Part shown: piece after piece, positions 45,378-55,366 of the stretch | Numbering within the stretch: position 1 is the first letter of the stretch | How the letters are laid out: every line of letters starts with the position of its first letter | Source of the DNA: Plasticicumulans acidivorans | GTDB lineage: Bacteria > Pseudomonadota > Gammaproteobacteria > Competibacterales > Competibacteraceae | Assembly: GCF_003182095.1 (NCBI RefSeq) | Contig: NZ_QGTJ01000008.1 | Location: 62,001-126,000, forward strand | Direction: 5' to 3' | DNA: 64,000 nucleotides | The notes under the pieces: generated by a model | What the model was told of the DNA's origin: nothing | The model's input: the letters and a program-made list of their open reading frames with translations, nothing else | Databases searched by the model: none | Made by a program: the position numbers and the translations under genes

Positions 45378-45517
45378 GCCAGTCTCCTGACGGGACGCGG
45401 AGTCCCTTGTGCTTTCGTGAACAGCGGCGGCACCTCTGTCGAAATGCCTCCGCGTTTTAAGCTTATTACGAAACACATTGATTCCCCGCGACTATTGTCA
45501 GTCCACAGAAACGCCGG

Positions 45518-47125
45518 TCACATTCTGAAAACGCCGAAGCGGGTCGCCTCCAGCGGCCGGTTCAGCGCCGCCGACAGGCCCAGCCCGAGCACGCGGCGGG
45601 TGTCGGCCGGATCGATGACGCCGTCGTCCCACAAGCGCGCGCTGGCGTAGTACGGATGGCCCTGGGTTTCGTACTGGCGGCGGATCGGTGCCTTGAAGCG
45701 CTCCTCGTCGTCCTGGCTCCAGGCGCCGCCCTTGCGCTCGATCGCCTCGCGGCGCACCTGCGCCAGCACGCCGGCGGCCTGTTCGCCGCCCATGACGCTG
45801 ATGCGCGCGTTCGGCCACATCCACAGAAAGCGCGGCGAGTAGGCGCGCCCGCACATGCCGTAGTTGCCGGCTCCGAAGCTGCCGCCGATCAGCACCGTGA
45901 GCTTGGGCACCTGGGCGCAGGCCACCGCGGTGACCATCTTCGCGCCGTCCTTGGCGATGCCGCCGGACTCGTATTTGCGCCCGACCATGAAGCCGGTGAT
46001 GTTCTGCAGGAAGATCAGCGGAATGCCGCGCTGGCTGCAGAGCTCGACGAAATGCGCGCCCTTCAGCGCCGCCTCGGAGAACAGCACGCCGTTGTTGGCG
46101 ACGATGCCGACCGGGTAGCCGTAGAGGTGGGCGAAGCCGGTGACCAGCGTGGTGCCGTACAGCGCCTTGAATTCATCGAATTCCGAGCCGTCGACCAGGC
46201 GGGCGATGATCTCGCGCACGTCGAAGGGCTTGCGCGCATCGGCCGGGATCACGCCGTGCAGCTCCTCGGCGGCGTACAGCGGCTCGCGCACCGCGCGCAG
46301 CTCCAGGTTCGGCCGCTTGACGCGGTTGAGGTTGGCGACGATGCGCCGGGCGATGCCGAGGGCGTGGGCGTCGTTCTGCGCGTAGTGGTCGGTGACGCCG
46401 GAGGTGCGGCAGTGCACATCGGCGCCGCCGAGGTCCTCGGCGCTGACCACCTCGCCGGTCGCCGCTTTCACCAGCGGCGGGCCGGCGAGGAAGATCGTGC
46501 CCTGCTGGCGCACGATCACCGACTCGTCGGCCATCGCCGGCACGTAGGCGCCACCGGCGGTGCACGAGCCCATCACCACGGCGATCTGCGGAATGCCCTG
46601 CGCCGACATCGTCGCCTGGTTGTAGAAGATGCGGCCGAAGTGCTCGCGGTCGGGGAACACCTCGTCCTGATTGGGCAGGTTGGCACCGCCGGAATCGACC
46701 AGATAAACGCAGGGCAGGGCGTTCTGCTGGGCGATCTCCTGCGCGCGCAGGTGCTTTTTCACCGTCAGCGGGTAATAGGTGCCGCCCTTGACGGTGGCGT
46801 CGTTGGCGACGATCACGCATTCCTGGCCGCTGATGCGGCCGATGCCGGCGATGATGCCGGCGGCGGGGATGTCGTCCTCGTAGACGCCGTAGGCGGCGAG
46901 CTGGCTGAACTCCAGAAACGGCGAGCCGACGTCGAGCAGGGCGCGGATGCGCTCGCGCGGCAGCAGCTTGCCGCGCGCGGTGTGGCGGGCGCAGGCCTCC
47001 TCACCACCGCCGCGGCGGATGGCGGCGACCTTCTCGCGCAGGTCGGCGACCAGCGCGCTCATGGTTTCGGCGTTGCGGCGGAAGTCTTCGGCACGCGGGT
47101 TCAGCTTGGAATGCAGGATGCTCAT
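45518..47125 (-). CDS. liuB: Methylcrotonyl-CoA carboxylase subunit beta (carboxyltransferase)
   Basis: A 535-residue carboxyltransferase that transfers CO2 from biotin to 3-methylcrotonyl-CoA. Family segments include [60 protein letters not shown] and [16 protein letters not shown]. Length matches MCC beta (~535) more closely than propionyl-CoA carboxylase beta (~510). The start [15 protein letters not shown] is typical; the frame is open 18 bases further. tsdBA separates it from the other downstream liu genes, while the acyl-CoA dehydrogenase gene is 94 bases upstream on the same strand. Confidence 0.95.
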   Translation of the reverse strand: MSILHSKLNPRAEDFRRNAETMSALVADLREKVAAIRRGGGEEACARHTARGKLLPRERIRALLDVGSPFLEFSQLAAYGVYEDDIPAAGIIAGIGRISGQECVIVANDATVKGGTYYPLTVKKHLRAQEIAQQNALPCVYLVDSGGANLPNQDEVFPDREHFGRIFYNQATMSAQGIPQIAVVMGSCTAGGAYVPAMADESVIVRQQGTIFLAGPPLVKAATGEVVSAEDLGGADVHCRTSGVTDHYAQNDAHALGIARRIVANLNRVKRPNLELRAVREPLYAAEELHGVIPADARKPFDVREIIARLVDGSEFDEFKALYGTTLVTGFAHLYGYPVGIVANNGVLFSEAALKGAHFVELCSQRGIPLIFLQNITGFMVGRKYESGGIAKDGAKMVTAVACAQVPKLTVLIGGSFGAGNYGMCGRAYSPRFLWMWPNARISVMGGEQAAGVLAQVRREAIERKGGAWSQDDEERFKAPIRRQYETQGHPYYASARLWDDGVIDPADTRRVLGLGLSAALNRPLEATRFGVFRM

Positions 47126-47219
47126 CGCGGCGGTCCCGGTCATGGTTTCTGGGCATGGGGTGGCCGCTGCCGAGCGCTTTCGGGCCTCGGCATGCGGGGT
47201 GGGCTGGCTGGCGGCGGGT

Positions 47220-48353
47220 TCAGGCGGCGAGGGCGCGACCGATGACGATGCGCTGCACGTCGCTGGTGCCCTCGTAGATCTGGCACACGCGCACGTCGCG
47301 GTAGATGCGCTCGACCGGAAAATCGCTGAGGTAGCCGTAACCGCCGTGGATCTGGATGGCGTCCGAGCAGACCCGCTCGGCCATCTCCGAGGCGAACAGC
47401 TTGGCCATCGAGGCTTCTTTCAGGCAGGGCCGGCCGGCGTCTTTCAGGCTCGCCGCGTGCAGCACCAGCTGGCGGGCGGCCTCGATGCGCGTGGCCATGT
47501 CGGCGAGGCGGAAGCTCACCGCCTGATGCTCGATGATCGGTTTGCCGAAGCTCTCGCGCTCCTTGGCATAGGCCAGCGCCGCCTCGAAGGCCGCGCGCGC
47601 CATGCCGAGGCACTGGGCGGCGATGCCGATGCGCCCGGATTCGAGATTGGCCAGCGCGATGCGATAGCCCGCACCCTCGTCGCCCAGCCGGTTGGCGAGC
47701 GGCACGCGGCAGTTGTCGAGCACGATCTGCGCGGTATCGGAGGCGTGCTGGCCGAGCTTGTCCTCGATGCGGGCGACGACATAACCGGGGCTCGTCGTCG
47801 GCACGATGAAGGCGCTGATGCCCTTCTTGCCGGCCGCCGGGTCGGTGACCGCGAAGATGATGGCCAGATCGGCATTCTTGCCCGAGGTGATGAACTGCTT
47901 GGTGCCGTTGAGCACGTACTCGTCGCCATCGCGCACGGCCCGGCTGCGGATCGCCGAGGCATCGGAGCCGACCTGCGGCTCGGTCAGCGCGAAGGCGCCG
48001 AGCAGCTCGCCGCGCGCCAGCCGTGGGATGTAGTCGGCCTTCTGCGCCGCGCTGCCGAAGGCGAGCAGCGGGCCGATGCCGACCGAGTTGTGCACGCTGA
48101 CGATGGTGCTGGTGGCACCGTCGCCAGCCGCGATTTCCTCCAGCGCCAGTGCGAAGGCGACGTAGCCGGCGGCGCTGCCGCCCCAGGCTTCCGGCGTGGT
48201 CATGCCCATGACGCCGAGCTCGGCCAGGCCGGCCAGCGCCGCGCGCGGGAAGTGCTGCTCGCGGTCCCAGCGCGCGGCGTGCGGGGCGATCTGCTCCTGC
48301 ACGAAGGCGCGCACCGCCTCGCGGATCATCGTCTGTTCGTCGCTCAGGATCAT
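47220..48353 (-). CDS. Short/branched-chain acyl-CoA dehydrogenase
   Basis: A 377-residue FAD enzyme of the acyl-CoA dehydrogenase family. FAD and substrate segments are [20 protein letters not shown] and [18 protein letters not shown]. The catalytic base is the Glu in [17 protein letters not shown] near the C-terminus, the position used by butyryl-, isobutyryl- and 2-methylbutyryl-CoA dehydrogenases, and different from isovaleryl-CoA dehydrogenase. Its place in the liu cluster and the icmF gene nearby fit use of C4-C5 acyl-CoAs. A large mRNA stem-loop lies just before its start. Confidence 0.93.
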   Translation of the reverse strand: MILSDEQTMIREAVRAFVQEQIAPHAARWDREQHFPRAALAGLAELGVMGMTTPEAWGGSAAGYVAFALALEEIAAGDGATSTIVSVHNSVGIGPLLAFGSAAQKADYIPRLARGELLGAFALTEPQVGSDASAIRSRAVRDGDEYVLNGTKQFITSGKNADLAIIFAVTDPAAGKKGISAFIVPTTSPGYVVARIEDKLGQHASDTAQIVLDNCRVPLANRLGDEGAGYRIALANLESGRIGIAAQCLGMARAAFEAALAYAKERESFGKPIIEHQAVSFRLADMATRIEAARQLVLHAASLKDAGRPCLKEASMAKLFASEMAERVCSDAIQIHGGYGYLSDFPVERIYRDVRVCQIYEGTSDVQRIVIGRALAA

Positions 48354-48376
48354 CGCTGCTCTCCCGGCTGGGAGGG

Positions 48377-48430
48377 GGGAACGTCCGGGCCGGATGGCGG
48401 CTGGCCGCGATCATCCGGCCCGGCGTTCCC
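48377..48430. repeat. Large stem-loop before acyl-CoA dehydrogenase gene
   Basis: Arms of about 19 bp with a single bulged base (48377-48396 and 48412-48430) pair through the shared core CCGGGCCGGATG. The loop contains a second small hairpin (GCGG-CTGG-CCGC). It sits in the 159-base gap between thiolase and dehydrogenase genes, ending 24 bases before the dehydrogenase start in mRNA orientation. No T-run follows on the minus strand. Confidence 0.6.
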
Positions 48431-48512
48431 TTCTCCTCCTGCCCTCCTCTTTGCCTGGTCGCGCGCCGCGGGCGCGCCGCGGGCCGGCGCGGTGCCGGCG
48501 CGTGCTCTGTAT

Positions 48513-49697
48513 TTAGATGAGTTCGACGGCCATTGCCGTGGCCTCGCCACCGCCGATGCACAGCGAGGCTACGCCGCGGCGGGCGCCGCGCTGGCGCAGC
48601 GCGCTGATCAGCGTCACCAGGATGCGGGCGCCGGAGCAGCCGATCGGGTGGCCGAGCGCGGTGGCGCCGCCGTGTACGTTGACCTTGGCATGCGGCAGTT
48701 CGAGGTCGTGCATCGCCGCCATCGTCACCACCGCGAAGGCTTCGTTGATCTCGAACAGATCGACGTCGCCGGCACGCCAGCCGGTGCGGGTGAACAGCTT
48801 CTGCATTGCGCTGACCGGCGCCGTGGTGAACAGGCCCGGGCGCTGGGCGTGGCTGGCGTGGCCGCGGATCACCGCCAGCGGCGTCAGGCCGTGGCGCTCG
48901 GCGCTGCTGGCGCGCATTAGCAGCAGCGCGGCGGCGCCGTCGGAGATCGAGCTGGAATTGGCCGGCGTCACCGTGCCGTCCTTGCGAAACGCCGGCTTCA
49001 GCGTCGGGATCTTGTCGGGGCGGGCACTCAGCGGCTGTTCATCGGTATCGACGATCTGCTCGCCGCCGCGCGCCGGCACGCTGACCGCGGTGATCTCGTC
49101 GCGGAACAGACCGCCTTCGATCGCCGCCCGGGCGCGCTTCAGCGATTCCAGCGCATAGGCGTCCTGCGCCTCGCGGGTAAAGCCGTAGCTGTCGGCACAT
49201 TCCTCGGCGTAGGTGCCCATCAGCCGGCCCTTGTCGTAGGCGTCTTCGAGGCCGTCGAGGAACATGTGATCGAGCACCTGACCGTGGCCGAGACGGTAGC
49301 CGGCCCGCGCCTTGGCCAGCAGGTAAGGCGCGTTGCTCATCGACTCCATGCCGCCGGCGACGACGATGCCGGCGCTGCCGGCGAGTAGACCGTCGTGGGC
49401 CAGCATCACCGCCTTCATGCCCGAGCCGCAGACCTTGCTGACGGTGGTGCAGGGCGTGTGCAGGCCGAGTCCGGCGCCGAGCGCGGCCTGGCGCGCCGGT
49501 GCCTGACCGACGCCGGCCGGCAGCACGCAGCCCATGTAGACCTCCTCGACGGCGTCGGTGGGCAGGCCGCTGCGCTCGACGGCGGCACGGATCGCCGCGG
49601 CACCGAGCTGCGTGGCGCCGAGCGGCGCCAGCGCGCCCTGAAAGCCGCCCATCGCGGTGCGGGCGATACCAACGATGACGACCGGATCTTGCTGCAT
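48513..49697 (-). CDS. Acetyl-CoA C-acyltransferase (thiolase)
   Basis: A 394-residue thiolase. The nucleophilic cysteine is in TVSKVCGSGMKAVMLAHDG, the His in FEINEAFAVVTMAAM and the second cysteine in GHPIGCSGARILVTL. It would cleave acetoacetyl-CoA to acetyl-CoA at the end of leucine breakdown, or run in reverse towards acetoacetyl-CoA for PHA. The start MQQDPVVIVGIARTAMGG is set by the family and by GGAG upstream; the frame open to 50693 overlaps the ligase gene. It follows the acyl-CoA ligase gene by 41 bases. Confidence 0.95.
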   Translation of the reverse strand: MQQDPVVIVGIARTAMGGFQGALAPLGATQLGAAAIRAAVERSGLPTDAVEEVYMGCVLPAGVGQAPARQAALGAGLGLHTPCTTVSKVCGSGMKAVMLAHDGLLAGSAGIVVAGGMESMSNAPYLLAKARAGYRLGHGQVLDHMFLDGLEDAYDKGRLMGTYAEECADSYGFTREAQDAYALESLKRARAAIEGGLFRDEITAVSVPARGGEQIVDTDEQPLSARPDKIPTLKPAFRKDGTVTPANSSSISDGAAALLLMRASSAERHGLTPLAVIRGHASHAQRPGLFTTAPVSAMQKLFTRTGWRAGDVDLFEINEAFAVVTMAAMHDLELPHAKVNVHGGATALGHPIGCSGARILVTLISALRQRGARRGVASLCIGGGEATAMAVELI

Positions 49698-49738
49698 GGT
49701 GGGGTCTCCTGCGCCGCTTCCCGCAGCGCCAAGCGGGC

Positions 49739-51424
49739 TCAGGCGGTGCGCGCCGTGCTCAGGCCGAGTTCCTCGGTGGCCTGCTGGCGCATGACGTATT
49801 TCTGGATCTTGCCGGTGATGGTCATCGGGAAGGCTTCGACGAACTTCACGTAGCGCGGAATCTTGTAGTGGGCGATCTGGCCGCGGCAGAAGTCGCGGAT
49901 CTCGTCTTCGCTGCACTCGACGCCGTCGCGCAGGCGAATCCACGCGCACAGCTCCTCGCCGTACTTCGGGTCGGGCACGCCGACCACCTGCACGTCCTGC
50001 ACCTTCGGGTGGCGGTAGAGGAATTCCTCGATCTCGCGCGGGTAGATGTTCTCGCCACCGCGGATGACCATGTCCTTGAGGCGGCCGACGATGTTGCAGA
50101 AGCCCTCGTCGTCGATCGTCGCCAGATCGCCGGTGTGCATCCAGCCGGCGCGGTCGATCGCCTCGGCGGTTTTCGCCTCGTCGCCCCAGTAGCCGAGCAT
50201 CACCGAGTAACCGCGGGTCAGCAGCTCGCCGGTGTCGCCGCGTGCCACGATGCGTCCGATCGGGTCGACGATCTTGACCTCGACGTGCGGGTGGATGCGC
50301 CCGACCGTCGACACGCGCTTGTCGAGCGGATCGTCGGTGCCGCTCTGGAAGCTGCCGGGCGAGGTCTCGGTCATGCCGTAGACGATGGTGACCTCGCTCA
50401 TGTGCATCTGCTCGATGACGCGCTTCATCACCTCGATCGGGCACGGCGAGCCGGCCATGATGCCGGTGCGCAGGCTGGAGAGGTCGTAGCGGGCGAAGTC
50501 CGGGTGGTCGAGCACGGCGATGAACATCGTCGGCACACCGTGCAGGCCGGTGCAGCGTTCGGCCTGCACCGCCTCCAGCACCGCCGTCGGCTCGAAGGCC
50601 TCGGCCGGGTAGACCATGCAGGCGCCGTGGGTGACGCAGGCGAGGTTGCCGAGCACCATGCCGAAGCAGTGATACAGCGGCACCGGAATACACAGCCGGT
50701 CCTGCGGCGTGAGCTTGAGCCCTTCGCCGATGAAGTAGCCGTTGTTGAGGATGTTGTGGTGCGACAGCGTCGCGCCTTTCGGCGCGCCGGTGGTGCCGGA
50801 GGTGAACTGCACGTTGATCGGCTCATCGAACTGCAGCTGCTCGCCGATCTCGGCCAGCTCCGCCCGTTCGGTGGCGCTGGCCGGCGTGCGCAGCGCGTCG
50901 AAATTGAACATGCCCGGCGTGGCTTCTTCACCGAGGCGGATGACGCTGCGCAGGCTCTTGAGCCGCGCCGCGCGCAGTTCGCCCGGCCGGCTGTCCGCCA
51001 GCTCCGGCGCCAGCTCGTTGACCATCGCCAGGTAGTCGCTGCCCTTGAAGCGCGCGGCCAGCACCAGCGCCTTGCAGCCGACCTTGTTCAGTGCGTATTC
51101 CAGCTCCGAGGTGCGGTAGGCCGGGTTGATGTTGACCATCACCAGACCAGCGCTGGCGGTGGCGAACTGCATCAGCACCCATTCGACGTTGTTCGGCGAC
51201 CAGATGCCGATGCGATCGCCCGGCTCCAGGCCGATGCGGCGCAGGCCGGCGGCCAGCCGGCGCACTTCTTCGAGGAACTGGCTGTAGGACCAGCGCACGT
51301 TCTGGTGGCGCACGATCAGCGCGTCGCGCTCGCCCCAGCGTTCGGCGGCCGTCTCCAGGAAGCGGCCGATGGTCATGCCGATCAGCGGCTTGGCGCTCGC
51401 GCCGTGGACGTAACTCGGGTTCAT
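49739..51424 (-). CDS. AMP-dependent acyl-CoA synthetase
   Basis: A 561-residue ANL-family ligase. Motifs are the phosphate loop [33 protein letters not shown], the hinge region [20 protein letters not shown] and the catalytic lysine segment [12 protein letters not shown]. Short-to-medium acyl-CoA ligases of this type accompany liu genes in betaproteobacteria and may activate isovalerate, acetoacetate or similar acids; the substrate is not visible. It lies between isovaleryl-CoA dehydrogenase (53 bases upstream) and thiolase on the same strand. The start [18 protein letters not shown] has GGAGATAT close upstream. Confidence 0.92.
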   Translation of the reverse strand: MNPSYVHGASAKPLIGMTIGRFLETAAERWGERDALIVRHQNVRWSYSQFLEEVRRLAAGLRRIGLEPGDRIGIWSPNNVEWVLMQFATASAGLVMVNINPAYRTSELEYALNKVGCKALVLAARFKGSDYLAMVNELAPELADSRPGELRAARLKSLRSVIRLGEEATPGMFNFDALRTPASATERAELAEIGEQLQFDEPINVQFTSGTTGAPKGATLSHHNILNNGYFIGEGLKLTPQDRLCIPVPLYHCFGMVLGNLACVTHGACMVYPAEAFEPTAVLEAVQAERCTGLHGVPTMFIAVLDHPDFARYDLSSLRTGIMAGSPCPIEVMKRVIEQMHMSEVTIVYGMTETSPGSFQSGTDDPLDKRVSTVGRIHPHVEVKIVDPIGRIVARGDTGELLTRGYSVMLGYWGDEAKTAEAIDRAGWMHTGDLATIDDEGFCNIVGRLKDMVIRGGENIYPREIEEFLYRHPKVQDVQVVGVPDPKYGEELCAWIRLRDGVECSEDEIRDFCRGQIAHYKIPRYVKFVEAFPMTITGKIQKYVMRQQATEELGLSTARTA

Positions 51425-51477
51425 CGCGGATATCTCCTCTGCACTGCTGCGGGGGGATAGCAAGTGCTGCCGCCGCC

Positions 51478-52659
51478 TCAGGCGGTTTCGGCGAACAGCT
51501 CGCGACCGATCAGCATGCGGCGGATTTCCGAGGTGCCCGCACCGATTTCATAGAGCTTGGCGTCGCGCCACAGGCGCCCGACCGGGAAGTCGTTGATGTA
51601 GCCGTTGCCGCCGAGGATCTGGATCGCCTCGCCGGCCATCCAGGTGGCTTTTTCCGCGGCGTAGAGGATCACGCCGGCGGCGTCCTTGCGCACCGAGCGC
51701 GCATGCGCACCGCCGAGGCGGTCGAGCGCCTGGCCGACGGCGTAGACGTAGGCGCGGCAGGCCATCATCGTCGTGTAGAGGTCGGCGAGCTTGCCCTGCA
51801 TCAGCTGGAATTCGCCGATCGGCTGGCCGAACTGCGTGCGCTCGTGCACATACGGCACCACCGCGTCCATGCAGGCCTGCATGATGCCGATCGGGCCGGC
51901 GGCGAGCACCGCGCGCTCGTAGTCGAGGCCGGACATCAGCACGCGCACGCCGTTGCCCTCGCCACCGAGGACGTTCTCCTGCGGCACTTCACAGTCATCG
52001 AAGAACAGCGGGAAGGTGTTGGAGCCGCGCATACCGAGCTTGTCGAGATGCTTGCCGTGGCTGAAGCCCTTGAAGCCCTTCTCGATGATGAAGGCGGTGA
52101 TGCCGCGCGGACCGGCATTGATGTCGGTCTTGGCGTAGACCACCAGCGTGTCGGCGTCGCCGCCGTTGGTGATCCACATCTTTGCGCCGTTGAGCACGTA
52201 GCGATCGCCTTTCTTTTCGGCGCGCAGCTTCATGCTGACCACGTCGGAGCCGGCGTTCGGCTCGCTCATCGCCAGTGCGCCGACGTGCTCGCCCGACACC
52301 AGCTTGGGCAGGTAGCGCGCCTTCTGCTCGGCGCTGCCGTTGCGGTGGATCTGGTTGACGCAGAGGTTGGAGTGCGCCCCGTAGGACAGGCCGACCGAGG
52401 CCGAGGCCCGCGAGATTTCCTCCATCGCCACCATGTGCGCCAGGTAGCCCATGTCGGCACCGCCGTATTCCTCGCCGACGGTGACGCCGAGCAGGCCGAG
52501 CTCGCCGAACTTGCGCCACAGGTCGGCCGGGAATTCGTTCGTGCGGTCGATTTCGGCGGCGCGCGGTGCGATTTCCTGGTGGGCGAAGTCGCGCACAGCC
52601 TCGCGCAGCATGTCGACGGTTTCGCCGAGAGCGAAGTTCAGGGACGGCAGCTGAATCAT
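51478..52659 (-). CDS. liuA: Isovaleryl-CoA dehydrogenase
   Basis: A 393-residue acyl-CoA dehydrogenase that oxidises isovaleryl-CoA to 3-methylcrotonyl-CoA. The catalytic glutamate is placed as in isovaleryl-CoA dehydrogenases, Glu248 in [15 protein letters not shown], while the usual C-terminal glutamate is replaced in [34 protein letters not shown] is the FAD/substrate segment. It is the first structural gene of the minus-strand liu run, 126 bases after the MerR-type regulator, and is preceded by a TTGACGT dyad that overlaps its likely -35 box. Confidence 0.96.
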   Translation of the reverse strand: MIQLPSLNFALGETVDMLREAVRDFAHQEIAPRAAEIDRTNEFPADLWRKFGELGLLGVTVGEEYGGADMGYLAHMVAMEEISRASASVGLSYGAHSNLCVNQIHRNGSAEQKARYLPKLVSGEHVGALAMSEPNAGSDVVSMKLRAEKKGDRYVLNGAKMWITNGGDADTLVVYAKTDINAGPRGITAFIIEKGFKGFSHGKHLDKLGMRGSNTFPLFFDDCEVPQENVLGGEGNGVRVLMSGLDYERAVLAAGPIGIMQACMDAVVPYVHERTQFGQPIGEFQLMQGKLADLYTTMMACRAYVYAVGQALDRLGGAHARSVRKDAAGVILYAAEKATWMAGEAIQILGGNGYINDFPVGRLWRDAKLYEIGAGTSEIRRMLIGRELFAETA

Positions 52660-52722
52660 GGGGACTCCTCAATCCTCGGATGGGCGATGCGTGCGGGCTC
52701 GGGCGGCCCGTTAGGTGCGGTG

Positions 52723-52751
52723 ACGTTAATTGACGTTGACGTAAACGTCAA
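52723..52751 (-). promoter_or_regulatory. Predicted promoter of isovaleryl-CoA dehydrogenase gene
   Basis: On the minus strand TTGACG (52751-52746) and TAACGT (52728-52723) are 17 bases apart. The -35 hexamer is the first arm of the dyad at 52736-52751, so a bound regulator would act at the polymerase site. Confidence 0.45.
52736..52751. promoter_or_regulatory. MerR/LiuR-type operator dyad, site 1
   Basis: TTGACGTAAACGTCAA has perfect 7-bp arms (TTGACGT/ACGTCAA) around AA. It lies between the MerR-family gene and the isovaleryl-CoA dehydrogenase gene, 76 bases before the latter. Three related sites occur to the right. Confidence 0.75.
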
Positions 52752-52784
52752 TACGTAGAGGCACAAAAAGCGTCAAGTCGACGC

Positions 52785-53258
52785 TTAAACCGTATCGTGA
52801 TCAGGCAGTGAAGTGAGATCGGAGCGCTCGTTCAGCAGGCGCTCGCAGTCGGCGGTAGCGGTGTCGATCTCGCGCAGCACGGCCTCGATATCGCGTTGTT
52901 GCTGCACGAGAATCGCCCGCCGCTCGCTGAGGATGCGCAGGAACAGTTCGAGCTGGCGCTCTTCGCCGCGCGCGGTGTCGAACATATCGAACAGCTCGCG
53001 TGTTTCGCCGAGACTCATGCCGAGGCGCTTGCCGCGCAGGATCAGTTTCAGGCGGGTGCGGTCGCGTTTGCTGTAGACGCGCCGGCGGCCGTCGCGGTAC
53101 GGGCAGAGCAGGCCCTGATCCTCATAGAAGCGGATCGCCCGGGTGGTCACGTCGAATTCGCGCGCCAAGTCGCTGATTGTGTAGATCGTACCCGTAGGCC
53201 GTTCGACGGTACTCAACGCATGCGCTCCGGTTCGTGAAGGGTTTGTGAAGTCAAGCAT
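52785..53258 (-). CDS. liuR: MerR family regulator, LiuR-like
   Basis: A 157-residue regulator. The N-terminal MerR winged helix-turn-helix is YTISDLAREFDVTTRAIRFY followed by EDQGLLCPYRDGRRRVYSKRD. A coiled-coil dimerisation helix follows (~residues 95-140). No cysteine cluster for metals is present, so an acyl-CoA-type ligand is likely, as in LiuR of other proteobacteria. ATG 53258 is used; TTG 53291 is an alternative and no clear ribosome-binding site decides. It lies directly upstream of liuA on the same strand and divergent from phaC, with dyads on both sides. Confidence 0.88.
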   Translation of the reverse strand: MLDFTNPSRTGAHALSTVERPTGTIYTISDLAREFDVTTRAIRFYEDQGLLCPYRDGRRRVYSKRDRTRLKLILRGKRLGMSLGETRELFDMFDTARGEERQLELFLRILSERRAILVQQQRDIEAVLREIDTATADCERLLNERSDLTSLPDHDTV

Positions 53259-53424
53259 GAAGTGTACCAATAACTGTCGCGTCAACGGCAAGTAAGGATC
53301 AACGAGCGCTCATCATGGCCTGCGCTCACAATGGTGACAGCCATCGTCGGGACGGCGTCGGCGGGCCTGTCGGTCTGCTTGCAAGCCCCGACGGCGGTCG
53401 TTAGTTTAAGCATTGCAGCTTCAG

Positions 53425-53440
53425 TTTACGTAAACGTCAA
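53425..53440. promoter_or_regulatory. MerR/LiuR-type operator dyad, site 2
   Basis: TTTACGTAAACGTCAA matches the consensus with one arm mismatch. It lies in the divergent gap between the MerR-family gene and phaC, 40 bases before the phaC start. Confidence 0.7.
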
Positions 53441-53480
53441 ATAACAAGAATTCAACGAAGTCTGCTGGGAGAGATGAGGA

Positions 53481-55280
53481 ATGGGCGTGTCCGACACGGT
53501 CGAGATGCAGTGGCCGGACCCGGTCTCCGTCACCGGGGTATTGCAGGAAATCTTCACGCGCAGTGAGCGCCTGCTGCAGGCGGAGTTCGAACGCCGGCGC
53601 GGGCGAACGCCGGCGTTGCCGAGCGACGAGCTGGGCATCGGCAAGGCGTTTTTCGATGCGTCATCGCATCTGCTGAGCAGCCCGCTGCACCTCGTCGAGT
53701 CGCAGATGATGCTGTGGCGTGACGGTCTGCAGCTGTGGAGCTCGGCCCTCGGCAGCCTGCTGGGCGCACCGGTTTCCCCGGTCATCGAGCCGGCACGCAG
53801 CGACCGCCGCTTTCGCGACGCGGCCTGGTCCGAGGCGGTGCCGTTTGATTTCATCAAGCAGTCCTACCTGCTGGCCAGTCGCTGGTTGCTGGATCTCAGC
53901 CAGCATGTCGAGGGGCTCGATGAGCGCAGTGCCCGCAAGGTCGAGTTCTACACCCGGCAGTTCGTCGATGCGCTGGCGCCGACCAATTTCGCGCTGACCA
54001 ACCCCGAGGCGCTGCGCGAGCTCTGCCGCACCGGTGGCGAGAGTCTGCTCAAAGGCTGGCGCAACCTGCTTGCCGACCTCGAACGCGGCAAGGGCAAGCT
54101 GAACATCCGCATGACCGATCTCGATGCCTTCGAGCTCGGTCGCAACGTCGCGGTGACGCCGGGCAAGGTGATCTGGCAGGGGCCGATGGCGCAGCTGCTG
54201 CAGTATTCGCCGACCACGCCCGACGTGCGCCGCCGGCCGCTGCTGATCGTGCCGCCGTGGATCAACAAGTTCTACATCCTCGACCTGCGCGAGAAGAATT
54301 CCTTCATCAAGTGGGCGGTCGACCAGGGCAACACGGTGTTCGTGCTGTCGTGGATCAACCCCGGCGCCGACTACGCCGACAAAGGCTTCGATGACTACCT
54401 GCGCGACGGCACGCTGGCCGCGCTCGACGCCATCGAGCAGGCCACCGGCGAGCACGAGGTCAACGCCGTCGGTTACTGCCTCGGCGGCACGCTGCTGGCG
54501 GCGACGCTGGCCTGGCTGGCCGCGCGCGGCGAGCAGCGCATCAAGAGTGCGACGCTGTTCACGACGATGCTCGACTTCACCCATCCCGGCGAGCTGGAAG
54601 TGTTCATCGACGAGCAGCAGCTCGATGCCATCGACAAGCGCATGCAGGCGCAGGGTTACCTCGACGGTGCCGAGATGGCCGGCACCTTCAACATGCTGCG
54701 AGCCAATGACCTGATCTGGTCCTTCGCCATCAACAACTACCTGCTCGGCAAGGAGCCGTTTCCCTTCGACCTGCTGTACTGGAATTCCGATTCCACGCGT
54801 ATGCCGGCGAAGATGCACAGCTTCTACCTGCGCAAGATGTATCTGGAAAACCGCCTGCGCGAGCCCGGCGGCATCGTGCTCGGCGGCGTGCCGATCGATC
54901 TCGGCAAGGTCACGGTGCCGGTGTATTTCCTTTCGGCGATCGAAGACCACATCGCGCCGTGGAAGTCGACCTTCATGGGCACGCGGCTGTTCGGCGGGCC
55001 GATGAAGTTCGTGCTTGGCGGCTCCGGTCACATCGCCGGCGTCATCAATCCGCCGGCGGCGAACAAATACGGCTACTGGACCAATCCACAGCTCGGCACT
55101 GACGCCGCAACCTGGCTCGCCGGTGCCACGCAGCATGCCGGTTCCTGGTGGAGTGACTGGGATGCCTGGCTGGCTGCAGAGGACGACGCCCGTGTGCCGG
55201 CCCGTGTCCCCGGCAGCGGCGCGCTGCCGGCCCGTGAAGACGCCCCAGGTGCCTACGTGCGCTACCGCCTGCTCAAGTAA
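53481..55280 (+). CDS. phaC: Class I poly(3-hydroxyalkanoate) polymerase
   Basis: A 599-residue PHA synthase that polymerises (R)-3-hydroxyacyl-CoA. The lipase-like box is AVGYCLGGTL with catalytic Cys333; Asp489 (IEDHIAPWKS) and His517 (GSGHIAGVINP) complete the triad. The length and PPWINKFYILDLREKNSFIK segment are class I. The ATG is preceded by GAGGA. It is not followed by phaA or phaB; an Hsp20 gene lies 86 bases downstream. A MerR/LiuR-type dyad upstream suggests that storage is tied to branched-chain acyl-CoA supply. Confidence 0.96.
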   Translation: MGVSDTVEMQWPDPVSVTGVLQEIFTRSERLLQAEFERRRGRTPALPSDELGIGKAFFDASSHLLSSPLHLVESQMMLWRDGLQLWSSALGSLLGAPVSPVIEPARSDRRFRDAAWSEAVPFDFIKQSYLLASRWLLDLSQHVEGLDERSARKVEFYTRQFVDALAPTNFALTNPEALRELCRTGGESLLKGWRNLLADLERGKGKLNIRMTDLDAFELGRNVAVTPGKVIWQGPMAQLLQYSPTTPDVRRRPLLIVPPWINKFYILDLREKNSFIKWAVDQGNTVFVLSWINPGADYADKGFDDYLRDGTLAALDAIEQATGEHEVNAVGYCLGGTLLAATLAWLAARGEQRIKSATLFTTMLDFTHPGELEVFIDEQQLDAIDKRMQAQGYLDGAEMAGTFNMLRANDLIWSFAINNYLLGKEPFPFDLLYWNSDSTRMPAKMHSFYLRKMYLENRLREPGGIVLGGVPIDLGKVTVPVYFLSAIEDHIAPWKSTFMGTRLFGGPMKFVLGGSGHIAGVINPPAANKYGYWTNPQLGTDAATWLAGATQHAGSWWSDWDAWLAAEDDARVPARVPGSGALPAREDAPGAYVRYRLLK

Positions 55281-55366
55281 GCGCCGCTCCGGTGCACGAT
55301 GCCGCCGGCGGTAGCGCGACCGCGGCGGCGCAGACCCACGACGCGCAATCACGAGGAGGAGATCCG

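Noticed and set aside
45656-48920. Long plus-strand frames opposite liuB, the dehydrogenase and thiolase
   Set aside because: They are Val/Asp/His/Gly-rich antisense frames crossing several real genes, with no recognisable domain.
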